A DNA stretch of 5,721 bases from JANRKG01 sp033763635 (GCA_033763635.1 JANRKG010000156.1:1-5721), one strand, 5' to 3'; shown: positions 1 through 5,604, counted from the first letter of the stretch. Notes: a model not told the origin generated them from the sequence alone. Made by a program: numbers and translations.

Positions 1-228
1 CAAAGCCAACTCCCGGTTATTGGGGATTGAGAATTGCTGGGAGACGATCGCATTCAGGCGTTGCAAAGGCCAGTCAAGGGATTGGCCCGATAGTACATTG
101 AGGAGTTGTCCGATCGCATAGGGAGTGAACAGGTCAATGAGTTCAAACAGGCTCACCATGACGACGCTAAAGAGCGTGATTCGCCAGTAGTGCCGATAAT
201 ATTTGAGAACGTCGGTAAATTTCGCCAT
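1..228 (-). CDS. ABC transporter, N-terminal part of a membrane/ATPase half-transporter (cut by window edge)
   Basis: Reading the minus strand from an ATG at 228 gives 76 codons without a stop, running off the left edge, so only the N terminus is visible. It begins MAKFTDVLKYYRHYWRITLF and continues with a hydrophobic stretch (about residues 16-40) ending in TPYAIGQLLNVLSG. A basic/aromatic N terminus, a first membrane helix and a 'P-x-x-I-G-Q-L-L' turn are typical of the start of type I ABC exporter membrane domains, which normally continue to a C-terminal ATPase domain and total about 580-620 residues. No Walker motif can be seen because it would lie outside the window, so the assignment rests on the N-terminal pattern only. 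GAGA just upstream of the ATG is a weak ribosome binding site. The gene diverges from the ion-channel gene. The substrate cannot be inferred. Confidence 0.72.
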   Translation of the reverse strand, partial: MAKFTDVLKYYRHYWRITLFSVVMVSLFELIDLFTPYAIGQLLNVLSGQSLDWPLQRLNAIVSQQFSIPNNRELAL

Positions 229-337
229 GATTCTCACTGGAACGCGATCCCAGAGGGGCCTTCAAAATTGGGACAGCACAGCAAACCTGACAGCAATTTG
301 CTGCCCATAACACTGGGGCTGAAATTCGTTACAAAAC

Positions 338-368
338 TTGAATGACCCAACGGATTCCCTAGTATATT
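338..368 (+). promoter_or_regulatory. candidate promoter of the rightward ion-channel gene
   Basis: TTGAAT at 338-343 is a fair -35 element. It is followed by overlapping -10-like hexamers TAGTAT (360-365, spacer 16) and TATATT (363-368, spacer 19). A start near 375 would leave a leader of about 170 nt before the preferred ATG at 543, or about 33 nt before the alternative TTG at 408. The -10 region overlaps the candidate leftward promoter, so the two may not fire independently. Confidence 0.35.
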
Positions 369-378
369 ACAGATACTA
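360..378. promoter_or_regulatory. inverted repeat, possible operator shared by divergent promoters
   Basis: TAGTAT (360-365) and ATACTA (373-378) are perfect 6-bp inverted arms around a 7-bp centre. The left arm covers the -10 region of both candidate divergent promoters and the right arm lies in the spacer of the leftward one. The size and placement suit a dimeric repressor site, but the protein is unknown. The arms are AT-rich and short, so chance cannot be excluded. Confidence 0.35.
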
Positions 379-388
379 CAAATGTCAC
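361..388 (-). promoter_or_regulatory. candidate promoter of the leftward ABC transporter gene
   Basis: On the minus strand, GTGACA (plus positions 383-388; five of six matches to TTGACA) is followed after 16 bp by TATACT (plus positions 361-366; five of six matches to TATAAT). A start near 354 would give a leader of about 125 nt before the ATG at 228. This is a consensus match only. Confidence 0.45.
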
Positions 389-486
389 ATCACCTGATTA
401 GAAATTATTGGGTAATGGGTCATCGCTGAACTTCTGGGCATCTTTGATTAAAAACTCTCAAGAATTGACTGATTTATTCGTAGAAA

Positions 487-561
487 GGGGGAGGATACGG
501 GAATACTGTGTCCACGACTGTAATCCTGAAAACTTGGCCTCCATGCGTAAAATCACCCTGA
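487..561 (+). other. possible short leader ORF with strong ribosome binding site
   Basis: A very purine-rich ribosome-binding-like stretch (GGGGGAGGA, 487-495) is followed by GTG at 508. That codon opens an 18-codon frame (including stop) ending in TGA at 559-561, in a different frame from the channel gene and overlapping its preferred ATG (543) by 19 nt. It could be a leader peptide coupled to channel translation. It could equally be an accident, since the spacing of about 13 nt is long and the same stretch is in-frame coding if the channel starts at TTG 408. Confidence 0.2.
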
Positions 562-2438
562 CCGATCGCCTGCGCTATCAATTCGACAACTTCATGGCAC
601 GGGGTCCCGTCGCCTTAATTGGGGGACTGGCTTTAGTTTCTCTGGTCTTCATCCTGATTATGGGGATTCTGGTGAGCCTGACCGGGATTGCCCCAGAAGG
701 GAGCGAACGGCTCAATTCTTTGGAAGCGATCTGGAGTGTGCTGATGCGTACCCTGGATGCGGGGACGATGGGCGGCGATACGGGCTGGGTGTTCCGGTTG
801 GCAATGCTCCTCGTTACCTTTGGTGGGATCTTCATCATCAGTACCCTGATCGGTTTGCTCAGCAATGGCATCAACGACAAACTAGAAAGTCTGCGGAAAG
901 GCCGATCGCGGGTGATTGAGACAGACCATCTTGTGATTCTGGGATGGTCACTTCAGATTTTTACTTTGATTTCGGAACTGACCCTCGCCAATGCTAATCG
1001 CCCCGATACTTGCATTGTGGTCCTCAGTGAAATGGACAAGGTGGAGATGGAGGATGCCTTGCAGGATGCCCTGGGTAAAGTGCGTCGCCTGCGCCTGGTC
1101 TGTCGCACGGGTAGCCCCAGCAATATGGCGGATTTGGGAATCGTCAGTGTACAAATGGCGCGATCGATCATCATCCTGAACCAATCGAGTGAGCAATCGG
1201 ATGTACAAGTGGTGAAGACGCTGCTGGCTGTCACCAATATTCCCCGATCGGCTTCCACGCCCTATCACATCGTTGCCCAGGTACAAGATCCGAAGAACTC
1301 GGACATTTTGAAACTGGTGGGACGCGATGAGATTGAGATTGTCTTGACCAATGAGATGATTTCGCGCATTGTCGTCCAAACTTGCCGACAGTCGGGATTG
1401 TCAGCGGTTTATATGGAACTCTTAAGTTTCAGTGGCAACGAAATTTATCTAAAATCAGAACCTAACCTGCGGGGAAAAACTTACGGGGAAGCTTTGTCTG
1501 CTTATAACGATTCGATCGTGATGGGCATCAAACCCGATGCGGGGCCTGTGCAGTTAAACCCACCAATGGACACAGTGATTGAGTCCGGAACCCAACTGGT
1601 CTATATCAGCGAAGATGACGACAAGATTTATCTGTCAGGAATTGCTGCGCCGCTGGTCGATCGTGACTCGATTCGGATCAAGGAACAGTCACCCCTGGGG
1701 CCGGAAAAGACCTTAATTCTGGGATGGAACGATCGCCTCACTTACATCATTCAACAGTTGGATGCCTATGTTGCGCCCGGTTCCCTGGTGACGGTGATTG
1801 CCGATTGGCCGATCGCAGAACTGGGTTTGACCACTGACTCGCTGAATATTCAGAATCAGAAGGTTGAGTATCGTCAGGGAGACCCGACCCAACGGGAAGT
1901 CTTAGAAGCACTAGACCTGACCCAATACGATCATGTGCTGGTTCTCTGTAATACGGGCCTGGAGCCAGAACAGGCGGATGCCCAAACCCTGATTACCCTG
2001 CTCTACTTGCGGGAATTGGCCGATCGCAGTCAGCATGATTTCCAGATCGTCACGGAAATTCTGGATGTACGGAATCAAGCCCTTGCCCAGGTCGCCCGTC
2101 CCGATGATTTTGTGATTAGCGAACAGATTGTCAGCCGGATGCTGTCCCAGGTCGCAGAACAGAAAAACCTGAACGCCGTGTTTGAGGATTTGTTCAACCC
2201 AGAAGGCTCTGAGATTTACCTGAAACCTGTCGCCAATTACATTACGGGCGATCGTCCTGTGAATTTCTATACGATCGTGGAAGCCGCGAAACAACAGGGC
2301 GAATCGGCGATCGGCTACCGTCGTCAGGCGGATGCAGACAATATGGCGAAGGCGTATGGAATTGTCTTGAATCCCAAGAAGGATCAGACGATTAAATTTG
2401 CCGCGAATGACCTTGTGATTCTACTGGCTGAGAAGTAA
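543..2438 (+). CDS. CASTOR/POLLUX-related ion channel with two RCK-like domains
   Basis: This 631-residue protein belongs to the family of bacterial relatives of plant CASTOR/POLLUX (DMI1) cation channels; such genes are often loosely labelled TrkA-like potassium transporters. Visible domains: a basic N terminus (MRKITLTDRLRYQF), membrane helix 1 (about 21-48), pore helix (59-71), a filter-like D72-A73-G74-T75 that aligns with the DAG/DSG of plant filters, and membrane helix 2 (about 83-110). Two cytosolic RCK-like repeats follow, each opening with a beta strand ending ILGW (G134-W135 and G394-W395), 260 residues apart. ILGW replaces the usual GxGxxG nucleotide-binding loop and is a hallmark of this family. 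Channels of this type work as tetramers in the membrane, and plant homologues are calcium-gated. The frame is open back to a TTG at 408, adding 45 residues (MGNGSSLNFWASL...). I prefer ATG 543 because the family-like sequence begins there, although no good ribosome binding site precedes it. The ion carried and the gating ligand are unknown. Confidence 0.85.
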   Translation: MRKITLTDRLRYQFDNFMARGPVALIGGLALVSLVFILIMGILVSLTGIAPEGSERLNSLEAIWSVLMRTLDAGTMGGDTGWVFRLAMLLVTFGGIFIISTLIGLLSNGINDKLESLRKGRSRVIETDHLVILGWSLQIFTLISELTLANANRPDTCIVVLSEMDKVEMEDALQDALGKVRRLRLVCRTGSPSNMADLGIVSVQMARSIIILNQSSEQSDVQVVKTLLAVTNIPRSASTPYHIVAQVQDPKNSDILKLVGRDEIEIVLTNEMISRIVVQTCRQSGLSAVYMELLSFSGNEIYLKSEPNLRGKTYGEALSAYNDSIVMGIKPDAGPVQLNPPMDTVIESGTQLVYISEDDDKIYLSGIAAPLVDRDSIRIKEQSPLGPEKTLILGWNDRLTYIIQQLDAYVAPGSLVTVIADWPIAELGLTTDSLNIQNQKVEYRQGDPTQREVLEALDLTQYDHVLVLCNTGLEPEQADAQTLITLLYLRELADRSQHDFQIVTEILDVRNQALAQVARPDDFVISEQIVSRMLSQVAEQKNLNAVFEDLFNPEGSEIYLKPVANYITGDRPVNFYTIVEAAKQQGESAIGYRRQADADNMAKAYGIVLNPKKDQTIKFAANDLVILLAEK

Positions 2439-2463
2439 CGAATTGCAACGATAGAATAGAGCC

Positions 2464-3402
2464 ATGACCAATACACTTCCCTGGTATCAACGGGTTGGCA
2501 ATCAGCGCGATTGGGTTTGGCGGGGCTGGCAGACGCGCTATACCTTCGTGCGTCCGCTAGAGACAGCCGAGGACTCCATGCCCCTCATCCTGCTGCATGG
2601 CTTTGGTGCCTCGATCGGCCACTGGCGGCAAAATCTGGCAGAACTGGGGCAACACCATACCGTGTATGCCTTGGATATGGTAGGCTTTGGTGCTTCGGAA
2701 AAGGCGGCAACCACCTACAGCATTTCTTTCTGGGTCGAACAGGTCTACGAGTTCTGGCGCACGTTTATCAACCGTCCTGCGGTTTTGATTGGGAATTCGA
2801 TCGGTTCTCTGATCTGTATGGCTGCCGCCGCTGCCCATCCTGACATGGTGGGAGGAATTGTGATGATGAGCCTCCCCGATCCTTCCCTGGAGATGGATCT
2901 GGTTCCGGTTCCCATGCGTCCGGCGGTGGTAGGCATTAAGCGATTGGTCGCGTCCTTGATGGGACCCGTGTTTCATCTGGTGCGGCGATCGGGCATCGTC
3001 CGGAAGTGGGCGCGGATCGCCTATGCCAATCCAGAGGCCGTCACGGATGAGTTAGTGGAGATTTTGGTTGGCCCTGCTCAAGATCGGGGAGCGGCCCAGG
3101 CATTCGTCGCGATCTTTAAGGCCATGAGCACCCCAGAGCAGGGATTAAGTGCCCGTGAAATTCTACCGTCTCTTCAAGTTCCGATGCTTCTGATTTGGGG
3201 CAAACAAGACCGGATGGTGCCTTACCAGTTGGCCCGCCCCCAGCAGTTCACCCGCTACAATCCCAACCTGATTTTGCTTGAACTAGATCAGTGCGGTCAC
3301 TGCCCCCACGACGAATGCCCGGAAGAGGTGAACCAGGCGATTTTAGAGTGGATTTCCTCGTGGCCTGTGCAGGTTAGGGCGGATGTTGTTGTAACGGCTT
3401 AG
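2464..3402 (+). CDS. alpha/beta-fold hydrolase
   Basis: This 312-residue protein has the full set of alpha/beta hydrolase signatures: the oxyanion-hole motif HGFGAS (45-50), the nucleophile elbow G110-N-S112-I-G114, an acid in WGKQD (D249) and the catalytic histidine H279 in CGHCPHDECP. Residues between about 135 and 235 form the variable helical cap that sets substrate choice. There is no signal peptide, so it should be cytosolic or peripheral to membranes. The overall pattern, particularly GHCPHDE near the end, resembles the cyanobacterial/plant group that includes pheophytinase- and chlorophyll-dephytylase-like enzymes, but that group also holds many uncharacterised esterases and epoxide-hydrolase-like proteins, so no substrate is assigned. 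It starts 25 bp after the channel stop codon with only a weak ribosome binding site (AGAATAGAG), suggesting co-transcription and perhaps translational coupling. Starting at ATG 2464 gives the N terminus MTNTLPWYQR and a length normal for the family. Confidence 0.87.
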   Translation: MTNTLPWYQRVGNQRDWVWRGWQTRYTFVRPLETAEDSMPLILLHGFGASIGHWRQNLAELGQHHTVYALDMVGFGASEKAATTYSISFWVEQVYEFWRTFINRPAVLIGNSIGSLICMAAAAAHPDMVGGIVMMSLPDPSLEMDLVPVPMRPAVVGIKRLVASLMGPVFHLVRRSGIVRKWARIAYANPEAVTDELVEILVGPAQDRGAAQAFVAIFKAMSTPEQGLSAREILPSLQVPMLLIWGKQDRMVPYQLARPQQFTRYNPNLILLELDQCGHCPHDECPEEVNQAILEWISSWPVQVRADVVVTA

Positions 3403-3433
3403 GAGATGTCTAGAAAACAATTGCCCCGCTGAT

Positions 3434-3477
3434 TTCGACTTTGCTCAACCAGCAACCGCGCCCGGAGTGTAGTCGAA
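3434..3477. repeat. imperfect palindrome of the dispersed TTCGACT...AGTCGAA type
   Basis: TTCGACT (3434-3440) pairs with AGTCGAA (3471-3477), and CTC (3444-3446) pairs with GAG (3465-3467). Between them lie one U-U mismatch and two G-U wobbles when read as RNA, giving a 13-position stem with an 18-nt loop. From memory, intergenic palindromes starting TTCGACT-x-CGCTC are common dispersed elements in cyanobacteria. It sits 32 bp after the hydrolase gene and lacks a T-tract, so it could stabilise the 3' end of that transcript but is not a classic terminator. Confidence 0.5.
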
Positions 3478-3568
3478 GGGCAACCCACTGGCAAACTCTT
3501 TTCAAAAAATCGCCTTAGTTGTAACCAGTTCGCCAGTTGCCATACTTTACCCACCCCGATCGCTTTCT

Positions 3569-3612
3569 GTAGCATAGACATCAACACCGATCGCGCCTCG
3601 TTGTTATAACAA
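3569..3612 (+). promoter_or_regulatory. candidate promoter of the glutamine synthetase gene, with palindrome and weak NtcA-like half-site
   Basis: A perfect 12-bp palindrome, TTGTTATAACAA (3601-3612), contains the -10-like hexamer TATAAC (3605-3610). There is no -35 element at 17 bp. Instead, GTA (3569-3571), N8 and ATC (3580-3582) ends 22 bp before the -10 hexamer, which is the spacing of cyanobacterial NtcA-activated promoters (GTA-N8-TAC, N22, TAN3T). The second half-site matches TAC at only one of three bases, so the NtcA reading is tentative. The palindrome could also be a repressor operator. Confidence 0.3.
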
Positions 3613-3637
3613 GCACCAGCGATCGAACTATGGAATT

Positions 3638-3644
3638 AGGGGAG
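3638..3644 (+). promoter_or_regulatory. ribosome binding site fixing the glutamine synthetase start
   Basis: AGGGGAG lies 7 nt before ATG 3652, which is near-ideal spacing. The in-frame ATG at 3661 would have a 16-nt gap, so the upstream ATG is preferred. Confidence 0.7.
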
Positions 3645-3651
3645 AACGGCG

Positions 3652-4983
3652 ATGGTCGGAATGGTTTCCCAGGAAAAAACTGAATCCCTGGTTGAACTGG
3701 CAAAGGAACTTCAACTTGATTTTTTTCTGGTGTCCTTTACGGATTTACTGGGGGGCACCCGCGCCAAACTCGTCCCTGCGGCTAAAATTGCAGCGGTAGA
3801 GACGAGCGGCGCTTTTTTTGCCCCTTTTGCTTGCAATCTGGGGTTAGGCCCGGATGCCCATGATATTGCTGCCATTCCCGACCCGGATTCCCTGATTATC
3901 CTTCCCTGGCAGCGAAATGTAGGGTGGCTTGCCAGTGATGTGTACATGGATGGAGAACCCTTTGCCGCATCGCCCCGTATTATCTTCAAGCAGGTGCTTA
4001 AACAGGCGCAAGATTTAGGATACGCCTACAAAACAGGTGTAGAGGCAGAGTTTTGTTTGCTGAAGAAAACGGAACAGGGTTATCAGGTGGCGGATGGGTT
4101 GGATACTTCCTCCCGTCCCTGCTATGACCAGATGAACTTGATGCGTCAGTTTGACTACATCTCCAGCCTTGTAGGGTATATGGAAGAACTGGGCTGGGAA
4201 CCTTACCAATGCGATCACGAGGATGCAAACGGGCAATTTGAGATCAACTGGACTTACAGTGATGCATTGACGACTGCCGATCGCCATGTGTTCTTCAAAT
4301 ACATGGTGAAATCCCTGGCGGAACAGCGGGGTCTCACAGCGACCTTCATGCCCAAACCCTTTAGTCACCTGACCGGAAATGGTGCCCACGTCCACATGAG
4401 CCTCTGGCAGGGCGAAACCAACGTCTTCGCGGATGACAGTGATGAGATGGGCTTGTCGGTCCTGGGGTATGAATTTATGGCGGGATTGATGGCCCATGCT
4501 CGTGGTTTGACGGCGCTTTGCAACCCAACGATCAATTCTTACCGTCGATTGGGGGCCGCAACCACAACATCGGGAAGTACCTGGAGTCCTCGTTACATCT
4601 CCTACGGGGGCAACAATCGAACCCATCTGGTCCGCATCCCGGAAGGGGGGCGCTTTGAGTGTCGGCTGGCGGATGGCGCTACGAACCTGTACCTCTCGCA
4701 AGCGGGCTACCTGGCAGCGGGATTAAAAGGGATTCGGCAACACCTAACCGCAGGACAACGAATTGATGAGAATATGTTTGTCCGAGGGTCGGAGTTCACC
4801 AATTTGACGACGCTACCCACCAGCCTCCTGGAAGCCCTCCGCGCTTTGGAGCAGGATAGCCTCCTGATGGGAATGTTAGGGGAGCAAGCGGCGAAGACGT
4901 TTCTAGACTTCAAGTACCAGGAATGGGATGGACATAACTCAGAAGTGAGCAGTTGGGAATTGCAGCAATACATGAACTGTTAG
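3652..4983 (+). CDS. glnT: glutamine synthetase family protein, short 'type III' (GlnT-like)
   Basis: This 443-residue protein follows the glutamine synthetase fold: N-terminal beta-grasp (about 20-105, with FLVSFTDLLGGTRAKLVPA) then the catalytic domain. Metal and substrate residues are present: E131-A-E133, H189-E190, E197 in NGQFEI, H246-V-H248 in NGAHVHMSLW, R299, N322-R323, R328 in VRIP, and E336-C-R338 before DGATNLYL. It matches the short type III (GlnT) family known from rhizobia and methylotrophs, and is far shorter than the cyanobacterial GlnN enzyme (about 720 residues), which shares the name 'type III'. Two classic GSI features are missing: the D-G-S-S loop carrying Asp50 (here about SGAFFAPFACN, 52-62) and the adenylylated tyrosine of NLYDLP (here NLTTLP, 384-389). 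It may therefore be a ligase for ammonia or for another amine, as relatives make gamma-glutamylmethylamide. It has its own ribosome binding site and candidate promoter. The gene symbol is by family resemblance. Confidence 0.88.
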   Translation: MVGMVSQEKTESLVELAKELQLDFFLVSFTDLLGGTRAKLVPAAKIAAVETSGAFFAPFACNLGLGPDAHDIAAIPDPDSLIILPWQRNVGWLASDVYMDGEPFAASPRIIFKQVLKQAQDLGYAYKTGVEAEFCLLKKTEQGYQVADGLDTSSRPCYDQMNLMRQFDYISSLVGYMEELGWEPYQCDHEDANGQFEINWTYSDALTTADRHVFFKYMVKSLAEQRGLTATFMPKPFSHLTGNGAHVHMSLWQGETNVFADDSDEMGLSVLGYEFMAGLMAHARGLTALCNPTINSYRRLGAATTTSGSTWSPRYISYGGNNRTHLVRIPEGGRFECRLADGATNLYLSQAGYLAAGLKGIRQHLTAGQRIDENMFVRGSEFTNLTTLPTSLLEALRALEQDSLLMGMLGEQAAKTFLDFKYQEWDGHNSEVSSWELQQYMNC

Positions 4984-5017
4984 GAGAGTTCTGAGAGGCT
5001 GGGATTTCTTACTGGCA

Positions 5018-5042
5018 GCGGATAGAAGCGGATGAAACGGAT
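5018..5042. repeat. short tandem 10-bp repeat
   Basis: GCGGAT (5018-5023), GCGGAT (5028-5033) and CGGAT (5038-5042) recur at exact 10-bp intervals (AGCGGATAGA, AGCGGATGAA, ACGGATGCCC). This is about one helical turn and places all three on the same DNA face. The third unit is also the left arm of the terminator-like stem that follows. Confidence 0.5.
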
Positions 5043-5096
5043 GCCCGATTGACAGTATTGACAGCGATACACGGGTTATCCATCTCATCCGTTTTT
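5035..5096 (+). terminator. possible intrinsic terminator after the glutamine synthetase gene
   Basis: AAACGGATG (5035-5043) is perfectly complementary to CATCCGTTT (5086-5094), which runs into a five-T tract (5092-5096). Inside it CCCG (5044-5047) can pair with CGGG (5072-5075), leaving a 10-nt bulge on the right side. The enclosed loop is long (42 nt), which weakens the case, but position (about 50 bp after the stop codon), strand and T-tract all fit termination. A competing stem is described under findings. Confidence 0.4.
5048..5064 (+). repeat. direct repeat containing two TTGACA boxes
   Basis: ATTGACAG occurs at 5048-5055 and again at 5057-5064, giving two perfect -35 hexamers (TTGACA at 5049-5054 and 5058-5063) nine bp apart. 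No -10 element stands at a normal distance from either, so I do not call a promoter. The repeat lies in the loop of the terminator-like stem. Confidence 0.4.
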
Positions 5097-5175
5097 AATC
5101 GATGAGGCTTGTGTTTTTGATTGGGGCAGAAAGGAGAAAACTGGAACCAGCACGTGAACCTATATTTCTCTTTCT

Positions 5176-5202
5176 GTAAAGTATAAATTTCCAGTAAAGT
5201 AT
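5176..5202 (+). repeat. 9-bp direct repeat at the start of the small membrane-protein gene
   Basis: GTAAAGTAT occurs at 5176-5184 and 5194-5202, an 18-bp period. The first copy contains the start of TATAAA (5182-5187), a possible -10 element with no clear -35. The second copy covers the first two bases of ATG 5201. If the repeat is a protein-binding site, translation more likely starts at ATG 5243 or 5252. Confidence 0.4.
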
Positions 5203-5557
5203 GACAGTCGCCAATTTCACTTGCAAGAAAACCATAAAACCTATGCCCCGCATGAAGTATAATCCCAGCAGCCTATTTGCCAGAGTTACGATCACCTTGC
5301 TTTTGGTGTCGATCGTCAGTGCGCTGCTTTTCAGTTGGTCCGAGGCTCTTAAAAAAGCACTTCTGGTGTTTTGGATCGTGGTTCCTCCCCTGTGGTTATG
5401 GTTTGAGTTCTGTTATTTATACGAGCGGGGCATTACACCGTTTCCCAACGATTTTGAAAAGTACAAGTATAGTCAGGAACTCTCTAAAAACCTGTGGATC
5501 GCGATTTCGGCAATCCTCTTGTTTATCTACTTTGGCAAGCTGCCAGGTTTAAACTAA
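5201..5557 (+). CDS. small hypothetical membrane protein, three predicted helices
   Basis: I do not recognise a named family. From ATG 5201 the frame encodes 118 residues with three hydrophobic segments: about 28-46 (RVTITLLLVSIVSALLFSW), 52-74 (aromatic, with VVPPLWLWFEF) and 97-112. Between the second and third lies a polar loop, YLYERGITPFPNDFEKYKYS, whose conserved look suggests a functional surface. There is no cleavable signal peptide or recognisable catalytic motif. In-frame ATGs at 5243 (residue 15) and 5252 (residue 18) give 104- and 101-residue versions. The shorter ones begin immediately before a typical K-rich N terminus (MKYNPSSLFARV), and I think one of them is at least as likely as 5201, since none has a good ribosome binding site. 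It follows the terminator-like structure, so it is probably transcribed separately from the synthetase gene. That it is a real gene rests on the clean helix pattern and its length in an otherwise non-coding stretch. Confidence 0.6.
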   Translation: MTVANFTCKKTIKPMPRMKYNPSSLFARVTITLLLVSIVSALLFSWSEALKKALLVFWIVVPPLWLWFEFCYLYERGITPFPNDFEKYKYSQELSKNLWIAISAILLFIYFGKLPGLN

Positions 5558-5604
5558 TCAGGAGTGTTCGCAGTTTCAACAACACACGAATGACCAGTTC
5601 AGTC

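Noticed and set aside
106..345. Plus-strand open frame of 79 codons
   Set aside because: It lies antisense to the ABC transporter start and then crosses the promoter region; the protein is of low complexity and without recognisable features.
408..410. TTG 408 as the start of the ion-channel gene
   Set aside because: The added 45 residues look unlike the family and no ribosome binding site was seen; retained only as an alternative because the candidate promoter would place the transcript start just upstream.
948..1379. Minus-strand open frames inside the ion-channel gene (also 578-880, 953-1258, 1911-2294)
   Set aside because: They are antisense shadows of a clear conserved coding frame.
2511..2976. 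Alternative-frame and minus-strand open frames inside the hydrolase gene
   Set aside because: The frame with the full catalytic motif set (GNSIGS, WGKQD, GHCPHDE) explains the region.
3399..3587. Minus-strand open frame of 62 codons
   Set aside because: Its middle (PSTTLRARLLVEQSRNQRG) is a translation of the dispersed TTCGACT palindrome, a well-known source of spurious short proteins.
4015..4701. Minus-strand open frame of 228 codons inside the synthetase gene
   Set aside because: It is fully antisense to an unmistakable glutamine synthetase catalytic domain; its length reflects codon bias.
5049..5086. Promoter based on the two TTGACA boxes
   Set aside because: No acceptable -10 hexamer lies 16-18 bp downstream of either box.
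5095..5295. Minus-strand open frame of 66 codons with a hydrophobic stretch
   Set aside because: It overlaps the better-supported plus-strand membrane protein and the structured spacer, and has no supporting start signal.
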